Assembly (NCBI RefSeq): GCF_020184175.1
Contig: NC_065530.1
Coordinates: forward strand, 62,597,260-62,661,259
Direction of reading: 5' to 3'
Source: Aphis gossypii
Taxonomy: Eukaryota; Arthropoda; Insecta; Hemiptera; Aphididae
DNA: 64,000 bases
Part shown: in pieces, positions 49,001 to 56,528 of the stretch
Layout of the letters: every line of letters starts with the position of its first letter
How positions within the stretch are numbered: the first letter of the stretch is position 1
Translations under genes and position numbers: made by a program
The notes under the pieces: generated by a model
Seen by the model: only the letters and a program-made list of their open reading frames with translations
Databases searched by the model: none
Told to the model about the DNA's origin: nothing

Positions 49001-50224
49001 TCTATTGATAGTCTGGAAGTGAGCCCGCCGCCCAGGAAGGATCAGATATCGTTGAGCCGGGATTCCGGACTGACGATGTCTGACTCGCAGCTGTACACGC
49101 CCGACGAGGAGGAGAGCGGTTCGACCAGCTCGAGCGGATACGACCCGGCGTTTGACCAGGCGCATTCGGCCAAAACAGCCGTGTCCGCCACCGCCGTGCC
49201 GTCGATGCCGGGCGAGTACGTGCGCGTCTACCCGGGTTGGGAGGAGCGGAAAAACGCCAACTTCCAGCGGCAAGCCTGGTTCCGGCAGCGATCCAAGCGT
49301 CTGACGGCCGCGGCCAGCAAGGAGGCGGTCCGTCGAAGCGCTTCCGAAGAGTCCGTGTTGGACGGAAACGTACCTCCGCCCACGCCGCCACGTCGCAGCA
49401 AACCCGTCGTCCAAACGTCCGGCAGCAACAACGTCAACAACAATAATAACAACCGGATATCCCTGCCGCCGCAACAGGACCAATACCGAAAAATGACTGC
49501 GGCCGACTACTACGACGTGGTGGTCAAGTCGGAAGTGGTGGTCGATTCGCTGCACCCGAACAACTACAACACGGAACTGACCATCAAACCCGTACTGCAG
49601 CAGCCGGCGGCGGCGTACCGCAACAACAAGGACGAGTCGCCGCAGTCGGCCTCGCCCGTGGTCGTCGCCCGTAGGTCGGCCGAGCTGGTGGACCGCAGGC
49701 GATATCTTCAGCAACAGCAGCAACCGCACCCGCAGCAACAGCAACAGTTGACGGCGGCGACCTCGGTCACCGCCACCGCTACCACCACCGTCTCTTCGGC
49801 CAACGCCTCGGCCACGTCCGCGGCCACCGCTACTCCGGCGGACAACTGTTGCGACGAAAACGAAGAGGACTCGAGCACGCTGTCCGACGAAGACTGTACG
49901 CCGCACGTGTCCCGGAGCAACAGCCGAGGCAACGAGGTGGCCACCGACTCGCTCAAGCTCAGGCAACACCAGCCGCTCCAGGCGCCGGCTGCGCACGCCG
50001 ACGGCACCGTCAGGCTCCGCGGCCGGTTGAAGCGCAAGGAGGAGAAGGCCGCCGTGGCCGCGGCCAGGTCCAGGTCGTTGCCGCCGCCTCCGCCGTACCG
50101 TCCGCCGCCGCCGGCCAACCGCCGGGCGCCCATCACCTCGTATTACCTGGGCGAATGCAGTCAAGCGCAACAGCAGCGATTCGTCGTCACCCGAACGTAC
50201 GCGGACGAGGAGTCTTACGTCTGA
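27384..50224 (+). CDS. ARHGAP20-like Rho GTPase-activating protein (DH fragment, PH, RA, RhoGAP), ten exons, 5' incomplete
   Basis: Exons: 27384-27503, 29880-29978, 30257-30424, 30577-30800, 44816-44942, 45836-46110, 46921-47095, 47915-48186, 48307-48599, 48981-50224. All junctions are GT/AG and phase-consistent, giving 998 codons plus stop. Seen in order: a helix typical of the end of a RhoGEF DH domain (VQRLTQYETYF); a PH domain (RHLFLFNDLLLVAK, then WPTTNYVAVF); an RA domain (YQLWAKTPREEPPYPLFGHE); a RhoGAP domain with the arginine finger in GIFRKSAN; a 414-residue tail rich in Gln, Ala, Ser and Pro ending ESYV. The family stimulates GTP hydrolysis by Rho GTPases, and the RA domain binds Ras/Rap-type GTPases. 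Vertebrate ARHGAP20 shares PH-RA-RhoGAP order and local motifs. The start lies upstream of 27384 and was not found. The 14-kb intron within the PH domain hosts a transposon. Confidence 0.92.
29880..29978 (+). CDS. RhoGAP gene exon: DH/PH linker
   Basis: Thirty-three codons, phase 0 to 0, with acceptor TTTAATTTACAG and donor GTAAGT. The peptide begins TVKRIHEQSDLERIQDVFP, consistent with the helix leaving a DH domain towards a PH domain. Confidence 0.85.
30257..30424 (+). CDS. RhoGAP gene exon: basic Ser-rich segment before the PH domain
   Basis: Fifty-six codons, phase 0 to 0, acceptor TGTTGTTTAG and donor GTAAAT. It encodes a basic, Ser/Arg-rich stretch (MKGLIRKRGG, then ALSSKSLRSESPPSTP) and ends in FIMETPVQFVN, the first strand of the PH domain. 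The Ser-Pro pairs could be phosphorylation sites, which is inference. Confidence 0.88.
30516..30532. repeat. Short (CA)n tract in RhoGAP intron
   Basis: About eight CA units lie 45 bp upstream of the PH-domain exon acceptor. Confidence 0.85.
30577..30800 (+). CDS. RhoGAP gene exon: PH domain core
   Basis: Acceptor TTGGTATAG and donor TTTAG|GTTAG; the exon leaves phase 2. It encodes RHLFLFNDLLLVAK and NFKLKDKVRISEIW, then VIGWPTTNYVAVF. This closely follows the ARHGAP20 PH-domain pattern. Confidence 0.93.
32495..32503. repeat. Left 9-bp target-site duplication (CCGAGCTTA)
   Basis: An identical nonamer occurs at 42851-42859, immediately outside the opposite transposon end. A 9-bp duplication is usual for MULE and Rehavkus-type elements. 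Confidence 0.9.
32561..33163. repeat. Left arm: 163-bp minisatellite, about 3.7 copies
   Basis: Units beginning ATTAGTACGTAATTTG start near 32561, 32724, 32887 and 33052. The third unit has a 2-bp insertion. Each unit contains GGGGGGCTGGGGTAACG and its near-complement, forming a local hairpin. The same units recur inverted in the right arm. Confidence 0.95.
33165..33495. repeat. Left arm: inner AT-rich tandem repeat, three copies
   Basis: Three copies of a unit of about 115-125 bp (containing TTTAAATATGCAAATAATT and ATTCACTTATCAATATG) start near 33171, 33298 and 33413. They are separated by ATT/AAT-palindromic spacers. Two copies recur inverted at 42180-42350. Confidence 0.9.
34014..34256 (-). 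CDS. Transposase gene last exon: USP-like His box
   Basis: Eighty codons encode LCDIPQVLNM, then VGHYTAYIK and NWELFDDL. This order of a His box followed by Trp and Asp residues is typical of ubiquitin-specific proteases. The link to exon 5 via the acceptor TTATTTAG near 34310 leaves a one-base frame mismatch near 34260, so the true 5' border is uncertain. Confidence 0.72.
   Translation of the reverse strand: MDIKLCDIPQVLNMNSISYELRGVIHFRRGRSLLRNTVGHYTAYIKRCGKNWELFDDLKKKPIPVKETTKVSCELLLYTI
34356..36670 (-). pseudogene. Transposase gene exon 5: DDE catalytic core, zinc cluster and start of peptidase, disrupted
   Basis: Acceptor TATCGTTAG. Frame continuity is broken by TAA at 36329-36327 (the same frame resumes directly) and by a one-base frame change at the A run 34703-34707, after which RDPTNDVLLLICD continues the protein. 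It contains the D, D, D-x-x-H and E residues, the C4HC3 cluster and the Cys box. Confidence 0.82.
34387..34448 (-). repeat. Transposase coding segment duplicated in the right arm (source copy)
   Basis: About 60 bp of the transposase coding exon (peptide STRCNGLQTIEPT on the minus strand) recurs inverted at 42124-42184. Identity is near-complete across the central 42 bp and lower at the edges. Confidence 0.88.
36830..37335. repeat. Decayed interspersed repeats in transposase intron 4
   Basis: Motifs such as CTTGAAAATTTAATACAAGG and ATGAGTTGTTCTTA occur twice here and appear as the reverse complement in the 39400-39620 repeat. The stretch ends with AT palindromes built on CGATTAATCGATT and the tail TTGAGCAGCCCTAA, which looks like the end of a separate mobile sequence. 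The class is unresolved. Confidence 0.5.
37336..38247. other. AT-rich remainder of transposase intron 4
   Basis: Only homopolymer-rich sequence is seen, with no open frame or repeat that can be supported. Confidence 0.5.
38248..38417 (-). CDS. Transposase gene exon 4
   Basis: Acceptor ATATCAAG and donor ATAG|GTAATT; phase 2 to 1. It encodes MQCTFSGNFELEH and a basic RKLKKRR segment that may help DNA binding or nuclear import. Confidence 0.78.
38489..38849 (-). CDS. Transposase gene exon 3: putative zinc-binding N-terminal domain
   Basis: Acceptor ATTATTGCAG and donor TTCAAG|GTAG; phase 1 to 2. It encodes a Cys-containing stretch (LPCCIAFKR, then DGRCSVCRS) continued by MQCTFSG in the next exon. 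This resembles the DNA-binding zinc fingers placed ahead of MULE-type catalytic domains; the exact class is unresolved. Confidence 0.78.
38905..39120 (-). CDS. Transposase gene exon 2
   Basis: Acceptor TTTCATTAG and donor AATAG|GTAGG; enters and leaves at phase 1. It encodes EIVVASNEIWHDIS and HVFVHRDRHNVKAALG. No domain was recognised. Confidence 0.8.
39231..40205. repeat. Non-autonomous interspersed repeat nested in transposase intron 1
   Basis: The left side carries GATTCTGAACGAAGATGAT near 39274 and the right end carries its inverted counterpart (reverse complement GATTCTGAACGGAGTGATGA) near 40190. The unit contains a 36-A run and no coding frame. A diverged inverted partial copy follows at about 40396-40530. 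From memory, similar sequence is common in aphid genomes. Boundaries are approximate. Confidence 0.55.
40041..40076. repeat. Poly-A run of about 36 bases
   Basis: Uninterrupted A homopolymer inside the nested repeat. Confidence 0.95.
40396..40530. repeat. Inverted partial copy of the nested repeat end
   Basis: The sequence AACGGAGTGAAGAATAATG followed by TATTAATTTTACAATGATG matches the reverse complement of 40070-40200 with scattered differences. Confidence 0.6.
40531..41366. other. AT-rich transposase intron 1 sequence
   Basis: No coding frame or recognisable repeat can be supported. Confidence 0.5.
41367..41466 (-). CDS. Transposase gene exon 1 (start)
   Basis: The ATG begins MAGRKPALPASVIID, and the exon ends AAAAAAAG|GTAAGT, phase 1. 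From memory this N-terminus recurs in aphid uncharacterised proteins. Confidence 0.8.
42124..42184 (+). repeat. Scrap of the transposase exon inside the right arm
   Basis: The plus strand encodes GSTRCNGLQTIEPT, an inverted duplicate of 34387-34448. It abuts the inner AT-rich repeat of the right arm directly, whereas in the left half the two are separated by about 0.9 kb. Confidence 0.88.
42185..42350. repeat. Right arm: inner AT-rich repeat, about two copies, inverted
   Basis: Reverse-complement copies of the left inner unit (AATTATTTGCATATTTAAA) start near 42191 and 42318. The left arm has three copies. Confidence 0.9.
42351..42796. repeat. Right arm: 163-bp minisatellite, about 2.7 copies, inverted
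   Basis: AAAATGGATTTTTCTCG recurs at intervals of 163 bp (about 42390, 42553, 42716). Units are nearly identical to the left arm in inverse orientation, with one fewer copy. Confidence 0.95.
42851..42859. repeat. Right 9-bp target-site duplication (CCGAGCTTA)
   Basis: Exact match to 32495-32503. Confidence 0.9.
43644..43814 (+). CDS. Candidate cassette exon or alternative first exon of the RhoGAP gene
   Basis: A 171-nt segment (57 codons) has a possible acceptor (TATTATACAG) and a consensus donor (TTC|GTAAGT). It enters and leaves at phase 2, exactly matching the exon ending 30800 and the exon starting 44816. Inclusion would therefore keep frame and insert 57 residues (including KLQVKLLLPGLESGWDSNG) inside the PH domain. 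Alternatively, translation could start at the ATG at 43660 (MFRFIKK) to give a short isoform with RA and RhoGAP but no PH. No transcript evidence is available. Confidence 0.4.
44816..44942 (+). CDS. RhoGAP gene exon: PH C-terminal helix and RA start
   Basis: Enters at phase 2, leaves at phase 0, donor GTGAGT. TQATRNLWWSKLAEE is the Trp-containing C-terminal PH helix, and TTNVQVFYQDL begins the RA domain. Confidence 0.92.
45836..46110 (+). CDS. RhoGAP gene exon: RA domain
   Basis: Acceptor TGTGTGTACAG and donor TTGAG|GTACG; phase 0 to 2. It encodes SAKDCVKIALDHLEM, YQLWAKTPREEPPYPLFGHE and YSVKLSCLRDG. This is the ubiquitin-like RA fold seen in ARHGAP20. Confidence 0.93.
46921..47095 (+). CDS. 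RhoGAP gene exon: basic linker and start of RhoGAP domain
   Basis: Acceptor TATTTTTCAG and donor GTTAGT; phase 2 to 0. A Lys/Ser-rich linker leads into LFGVPLNRICDGENLPKPV, the first helix region of a RhoGAP domain. Confidence 0.93.
47915..48186 (+). CDS. RhoGAP gene exon: catalytic core with arginine finger
   Basis: Acceptor TTTAATTCACAG and donor AAAAC|GTGAGT; phase 0 to 2. GPFTQGIFRKSAN carries the catalytic Arg, and FKDMLRSLPDPLL is the conserved Lys-Arg helix. Confidence 0.95.
48307..48599 (+). CDS. RhoGAP gene exon: second half of RhoGAP domain
   Basis: Phase 2 to 1. QLPKPNYHLLCHFLCVLYHI and MSAANLGVCVGPSLLW match the conserved RhoGAP helices, including the Asn that supports catalysis. 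The key residues are intact. Confidence 0.95.
48981..50224 (+). CDS. RhoGAP gene last exon: GC-rich low-complexity tail with PDZ-ligand-like end
   Basis: Acceptor TTTTGTTTTACAG, phase 1, stop TGA at 50222-50224. It encodes 414 residues with Ser-rich, poly-Gln, Ala/Thr-rich and Pro-rich blocks (PPTPPRRSKP; LPPPPPYRPPPP), which are likely SH3-type ligands and phosphorylation sites. It ends DEESYV, a class I PDZ-ligand pattern. The exon is far GC-richer than flanking DNA, which creates long meaningless frames on the other strand. Confidence 0.93.
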
Positions 50225-50551
50225 TGAGACGTATGTACGCGTGTTCTCGGCCCTCCCCCCCCTTTTTTTTTTAAAATTGATATTCGATTGATATATGTAT
50301 ATTATAATATTTTATGTACGTCTCGAGTGCAGACGTCTCCGCCACCCCTCTCCAGTGTTGCAGTATTTGTTGGCCAATGCGATTTGTATATATTATTATT
50401 ATTATTATTATTAATTATTATTTTTATTTTTATTATTATTATATATACACTTGACAATATAAAAGTATAGAACTACTTAAGTTACCTGTCAACTTGAAAA
50501 CAAAGATGGGCGCATGGATGCTATTGCTGTTTTTTTTTTTTTTACAATAAA
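50225..50551 (+). terminator. RhoGAP 3' UTR with AATAAA signal
   Basis: The first AATAAA after the stop is at 50546-50551, about 320 bp downstream. Further AATAAA hexamers lie near 51567, so a longer 3' UTR is possible. Confidence 0.55.
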
Positions 50552-52780
50552 ATGTTCCTGATCGATATACATTATTATTATTATTATATTTTAAGTCCAT
50601 ACGAGCTTGAGTATTTTTTTTTTCATTGTCCAGTACTGAAAGTACATTATTTTTAATTTCTTTTTTTTATAATATATATTATACATTATACATATGATAA
50701 CTGAAATGTTTTCAAAATGCTCATTGAAATGATCAAATAATCTAATGTTAAGAATTTCACAAGTACAAATATCATCGTATCCAGACACCAAATACCAGTG
50801 TCGACAAACTATGATAACATATTATGTTAATGCCTTCAAAATGTCAACATTAAACATTCTATACTTATTACTATGTTTAAGTAGATTATAATAACATTCT
50901 GAAGCACTGTGATTTAAGTTATGTACAGTACCGTATTATTATATAAAGTTATAATTTATATTTCGATTTAATAATTTATCTTATCTCATAAGACTAAAAA
51001 AAAAATGTATTCATGCACACTATACCGAAGTAACAATTAGTTTTTTTTTATGAAAACCTATTATACAATGTATTTAAAAAAAATTAGTATATAAAATTAC
51101 TGAATTTGTGCATCCATAAAAACACAAATATTTTATTTTTTACCCTGCGTAATTATATATTATATATATAATTATGACAAATTTTATAAACTATATTTTA
51201 TGATGTAACATTTAAATGTTAAATCGTTAAGTTTTGTAAGTGTTTATTTATTTTTGTTTGTACATTTTCATTGGTTTTTATTAAACATTATGTATGTTTA
51301 CTTGAAATGATTGATAATCTATTATTATATTATTATTGTGTAAAAAACACTTTATTTTTCAATGTTCATTTAAAATGAAAATAATAAATTACATGTAATT
51401 TTGTTTAATCATTGTTTATTGGTAAAATTTGAAAATTTTTCAGAATAAAATCAAAAATATAATATTAAATATTTGAATTAAGTTATTACCTATAACATGT
51501 TATGTTTCTCAAAATGTATATTTATACCTAATTGTAATAAAATTAAACTTACATGTTGCGAAAGAAAATAAATTTATTGAAAATGGTATTATTTCAATTT
51601 TTAATTTATGGATAATGGATGCAATCGGCTAATTTATTAGTAATCAGTGTTTTATACATTATTCATGTTTATTTGACTTCTGTGTATATGAATTCTGATT
51701 GATTTGGTAAAGATAATAATCAATTTCTGATCAATTGAAACTGTTAAATAATACCTTACAATAAGAAAAAAAATATAAAAGTAAAAGATTGTATACTTTG
51801 TAAATGTATATTTATATATTCTATACTTCTGTAGTACAGGAAAACTAAGGTACAAGTGTTCAACTAAACCTAACCTATCTTATAGAATTATATATTATTG
51901 TGTTATTTCAAAATTCAGTGTGAAACTTTCAACAACTCCGCTCTCTCATCTAGCAAGTATTCGAGAAATTTAAGTATAGTTCATTCCCTTTATGAAACTT
52001 TTTAAAAACATGATAATTACATGTTTTATTAAATATATAATTATAAGAAGATCAAATAGTTAAGTAGTAGACAGTAGAAAATAAAGTAAGTAGCACATAT
52101 TTATATTAAATATACAAAAACTGTCGCTTCATCGATTTTAGAATCAGTAATGAAAAATATCTAATTTAAAATTTAAAAACCTGATACCTGGATAATTGCC
52201 TGATATCCTGATCCAACACCACATCCACATTCGCCACCACCACCGCTGAAGACCATAACGCCCTCTTTGGCTCTATCATATATTATTATCAGTTATCAGT
52301 GTTATCATATTTTAGCGGGACTCACAAAATATTTGATCGGCCGGAGTCCGTGAGGACACTTAAACGTCGATGGTGTGCCGTTGTCGGGACCGGGTAGAAG
52401 CGGACGAAGTTAAAAATATAATTTTCTATCAATTCATTTAATTTTTACCCATTTTATTCTTTTTAGCCCTCGTAGAAATTGAATTTTAAAAGATCCTTTC
52501 TTAGAGGTTTTTCACACCATAAAATGAAACTACTGACTAAATTTCATACTCATTGCTTCAGCAGTTCCTGCTATAGGCAAGACGAATAACTCAAGACAAC
52601 GACAGACTAAAAAAAAAAAATAATAATAATAATAATATTCTAGCCTTCTGGCCAAACAGTTAAAATTGTATTTGACAATTTTGTTGATCCGCGGCTAAAT
52701 AAACGGTTAAGCAACAGCTACCCTACCTACTTATTTATGAATTCTACACTTATGTGTCAGTATTGTTATTTTTTCTACAG
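50552..52780. other. Intergenic AT-rich sequence
   Basis: No supported gene. A moderately GC-richer stretch at about 52200-52420 could be a promoter or 5' UTR of the decayed locus that follows, but no frame supports this. Confidence 0.45.
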
Positions 52781-53094
52781 CGGACGAACCCCCGCTGCAA
52801 ATATTGAGATCGCGTACGAAACTGTGCTTAAAAGAAATATTCTTTGTCTTCGGTAAACACTGATACGTCATAACTAATGCATACCAATATGAATCGAAAT
52901 TATCCGAAAGTAAAAAACTCTCTGAAATGGAGTTCCCAACCGTTCATCAACAATCAGACAAATTTCATGAAGAAGCCGAATTATTCATCTCGCGCTGGAA
53001 AAATGGTCGAAGTGTTGTATGGACGCGGCTATTGCAGCTCCAGAAATAATAATGTTACTCTGCAGTTGTGCACATACTTCGTGACTAATGAAAG
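52781..53094 (+). pseudogene. Unassigned open segments, possible upstream exons of a decayed gene
   Basis: A segment at 52781-52852 sits between an acceptor (TTTTTTCTACAG) and a possible donor (TTCG|GTAAAC). An open frame from an ATG near 52877 runs about 72 codons to a donor-like AAAG|GTACGT at 53095. The peptide (MNRNYPKVKNSLKW, then MVEVLYGRGYCSS) has normal composition but no family I recognise. It may belong with 54260-55280. Confidence is low. Confidence 0.25.
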
Positions 53095-53832
53095 GTACGT
53101 AATATTCATAATAGGATTTATAAAACTATTTTCGGGAAAACGTGAGATGGGTCCTGAGATATTTGATCACTTAAGTTAAATAAGAGTTTGATTTGCGGTA
53201 TTATACCTATTATAGATAATACTCTAATTGGGTCCACAGTAATATTTTATCTTAATGATGTAACCAGAAAGTTATTGACTTTTTAAGCTATTTTAAGTTA
53301 AAATTAAGCTAATTAAATAAAAATTGTAATAATATTATAGATTGAAATATGCGTAAAAAAAAAACCTAAAAACTAATAATTGGAGTATTATTTTTAATAT
53401 TTTACATTAGGCCTAACGTTTACTCAGAAAAATAAACAAAATGTCTGGGAAACTTTCTAGCCCTAGAATGCTGCTGTATACAAATTAATATAAAATTGAG
53501 ATATGTGACAAACTAATTTGCGTCGCGATTATATGATATACATATATATATTATATATTATATACCTTTGATATCTCAATCAATAATCGATATGACTCTA
53601 TGAGTACTTATGAAATAAATGTCGATTCCATTTAGATCAGAGTAGAACCAGAGTAACCTATCATTAGAAATATAGTATATATATTTAATTTTTCTATTGA
53701 CAGTCCTAAGTTTGTATTAAATGAGAGAGAAAATAAAATGTTTACATTTTATTTAAAAACATTCTTGCGTTTCTGTTGGTAAAAGTATTATAACTATTAA
53801 TGTTGTTATTTTATTAATATGACTATATAGAC

Positions 53833-54007
53833 CAAGGATGGCAAACCTTTTGAACACTATGTGCCAAAAATTATCTTTTTTTCCAGCGTGTCATTTTGGA
53901 AAATATTATATATATTATATACAATAAGTCATATGTTCAAAATATTTTTAGCTATTATATTATATTAATACTTAAATTTTTCGCGTGCCATGGATGTGCC
54001 ATCCCTG
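53833..54007. mobile_element. hAT-type MITE, 175 bp, with exact 8-bp target duplication
   Basis: The ends are imperfect inverted repeats (CAAGGATGGCAAACC at the left; the right end reads CAGGGATGGCACATC in reverse complement). The octamer ATATAGAC flanks both sides (53825-53832 and 54008-54015). An 8-bp duplication and CAGGGATGGCA-type ends are characteristic of hAT elements. There is no coding capacity, so it would be mobilised in trans. Confidence 0.88.
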
Positions 54008-54259
54008 ATATAGACTAAGATTATTGTTTACTCTATATGTTATTAATTACTTATTATAAATACATATGCTAATAATCAAAAATGAATAAATTCACATTGA
54101 ATATTAATATTAATATTTTTTTTATATAATTATGCATAATATACTATTACGAAAGAAAAATCAAAAATTAAATTTGAAATTTTGAACAACATTCTTAAAT
54201 AAATTTATTTATACAGGTTATTTTTTTTTTGTTACTGACAATCATATTATGACAAAAAC

Positions 54260-54430
54260 TTGAAAAACTCAAATAAAATTAATACTATTCTTGAGGGTCT
54301 ATGTTTTGTGTGTAATGATGATAAAATATATTATACAGATTGTGCATCAAAAATACACTGTTATAATGTTAATAAACAATATAATACCGGATATGGTACA
54401 AAAACTTATACTTCACCAAAGTCAAAAGTA
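54260..54430 (+). pseudogene. Open segment ending at a donor-like site, unassigned
   Basis: About 57 open codons (containing ILEGLCFVCNDDKIYY and KTYTSPKSK) end at AAAA|GTAAATA. A stop lies just upstream in this frame and no acceptor explains it, so a frameshift or decay is likely. It is a possible part of the TGS1-like relic downstream, but I do not recognise the sequence. Confidence 0.25.
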
Positions 54431-54810
54431 AATATATTTTTACTTATTTAATAAAATATTTAAGTGACTAGAAAGACCATAATTTTAGTAACATCGCAAT
54501 TTTTTGTACATTTCATTGGCTATTTTATTTTCTACTGTAATAAAAATGTATACTGTTTATTTGGATTAATTACTTATCTTATTATGTTAAGGTCATCGCT
54601 ATTTAGCTAAATTATTAATCTAAGGTTTTATTTTAGTTATTATTTTTATTTAAACAGATTTATTTGTCTATTAAAATGTAAATAGTAAAAACTAGATAAT
54701 TGCATGTATCAAGTAATTATTTAGTAATATTTTGTTTAAAATAATTTTCAAACATATATTAGAATAAAATTTTGAACTGAAGATGGAAGCTTGGTATTGA
54801 TAGGAAATTA

Positions 54811-55281
54811 TTGATCCTAATAAAATAAGAATGGCATGTCATAATGATGAGATATATGGTGTTGCGGATAAAATTGAATTTATAGTTGGGGATATTTTTT
54901 TAATTTACTCAAAGTTAAAAGCAGATTTATGTTACCGTCACAACTCACAGGGAGATTCAAGATATTTACTTAGTAAATGCTATGATATTGAGACTATGTG
55001 CAATGATCATGTTTGGAAAGGTTTGAGTATTTTTGATATTAATTGTTAAGATTATTGCGCTATTAAAATAGTATTTCATATGCTAAAAAATACAAACATA
55101 TTAGAAGTAAAACACATGATATATGGTGTTTAAGTATGAACTTAACTTTAAATTATAATTTTTCAGTGTGTGTTATTGGTTAAAGATTTTGGAAAAGTGG
55201 AAATTCAGCAGAATTTTATTGATGGAAAGCTGAATTCTCTCACAGCATTCTTTGGAAACTTCCACTGGAATAGTAACTGAC
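54811..55281 (+). pseudogene. Trimethylguanosine synthase (TGS1) relic
   Basis: After a possible acceptor (ATTGATAG) the frame reads IDPNKIRMACHNDEIYGVAD and KIEFIVGDIF, the SAM-binding and following strands of TGS1, the enzyme that hypermethylates snRNA and snoRNA caps. It continues YLLSKCYDIETM to a stop near 55047. A second piece at about 55180-55281 reads KVEIQQNFIDGKLNSLTAFFG, matching the TGS1 C-terminus. The hallmark SPPWGG active-site motif, expected after KAD, is replaced by unrelated sequence (LCYRHNSQGD). The preceding DAFCG-type motif is not found. It is best read as a decayed duplicate. Confidence 0.75.
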
Positions 55282-56188
55282 AGTTGTCAGCGACTATTGA
55301 AAACACTGTTGAGTGTTTACAATTATAATTATTATTTGATTATTAAGATTGCTATTATTATTATTTTCATTTTTATTTTTTATTTTAATGTGTATTTTAT
55401 TGAGAAAAATTAATATTATTTAAACATAGAATCATTTTATTTTGTAATTTAACTGTCACAAATAATTAAAAAAAAAAATAATGATGAGTAGTTCATAAAT
55501 TTATGTCACTACTTCAATTATTTTGTTGCGTTTAATAAATAGAAAAACAGAAAAACACAAGAAGTAATGAATTGGAGAGAAGCTTAATTTAAATTTTAAA
55601 AAATATAAAATTTCTACTATTCTGTACATTTTTTCAAGTCATTACATAGAACACAGTTAATTCTGTAAGATGTGCATTTTTCATTAAAAAATCTAATCAC
55701 CAACATCATTAAATTAAAAAAAAATAATACAAAATACCTATCTAAAAATTATGTTTGCGCCGGAATGGTTCTTGCCAGCATGGCATTTAACCAATCCGAC
55801 TTGCACCTAAAATTTCGGGAAATGTATAAATTTTAATGAAATATAACAAAAATATAGTTATAGTGCGGTATATTGGCGATAGTATTGCCAATTTAAATCA
55901 GTTGAATATCAACTATGGAGGCGTTATAGCAATCATAATAACAGTTACCGTACATATATATATAAATATATATATATTGATTGTATATAACACGCATCAT
56001 ATATTTTAACATTTATATAGTATTCAAATTAATTCAGGAAAAAATAAAAAATGCATATTAATGTTCAATAACAAATTTTATATAATAGATATAAATATAT
56101 TTTTTTTATACCTCAATATCAATTTACAATATTGAAGTGTAGTAAATAATACTTCAAAAATAAATATATAATCTGTGGAGGTAACTAT
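55282..56188. other. Intergenic AT-rich sequence
   Basis: Homopolymer-rich, with no supported gene or clear repeat boundary. Confidence 0.45.
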
Positions 56189-56296
56189 TATAATAATCAC
56201 GGTCTTAGAAGATCCATTGAACTATATGATAACATATAGTTCAATGAGAAGATCTTAGATCTTCTATAATATAGAAGATCTAAGATTATTATTATA

Positions 56297-56327
<31 letters not shown>

Positions 56328-56353
56328 TGTCTTCAAGACCGTGATAATAATTG
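56189..56353. mobile_element. Palindromic MITE-like element upstream of TTC27
   Basis: Outer inverted ends match (AATAATCACGGTCTT at the left; AAGACCGTGATAATAA at the right). Inside are a near-perfect hairpin at 56215-56246 (CATTGAACTATATG against CATATAGTTCAATG), a second palindrome of AGAAGATCTTAG units, and a TTA trinucleotide tract. There is no coding capacity. It ends about 175 bp before the TTC27 start codon, so it may overlap the promoter. Confidence 0.65.
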
Positions 56354-56528
56354 TTGATAACACTGATAACAGTGATCAATTTGAGGTTATGTGTCGTATT
56401 TTACAGAATCTGCATGTTTTTGTTATTAAAATTTTAAAATTATTGCATCTATAAGTTGTTTTAAATTTTTTTATTATACGATTAATAAATTGTTATTCTT
56501 AATTATTTTAATCAAAACATTTAGTTTA

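Noticed and set aside
48947..50170. Long open frame (407 codons) on the minus strand with Arg/Val/Leu-rich protein
   Set aside because: It lies opposite the GC-rich RhoGAP last exon, has extreme composition and no splice or domain support. It is a shadow of the sense exon.
49708..50274. Other-frame open stretches (Ala/Arg-rich) over the same exon
   Set aside because: By-products of high GC. The sense frame carries the coherent domain continuation and the TGA.
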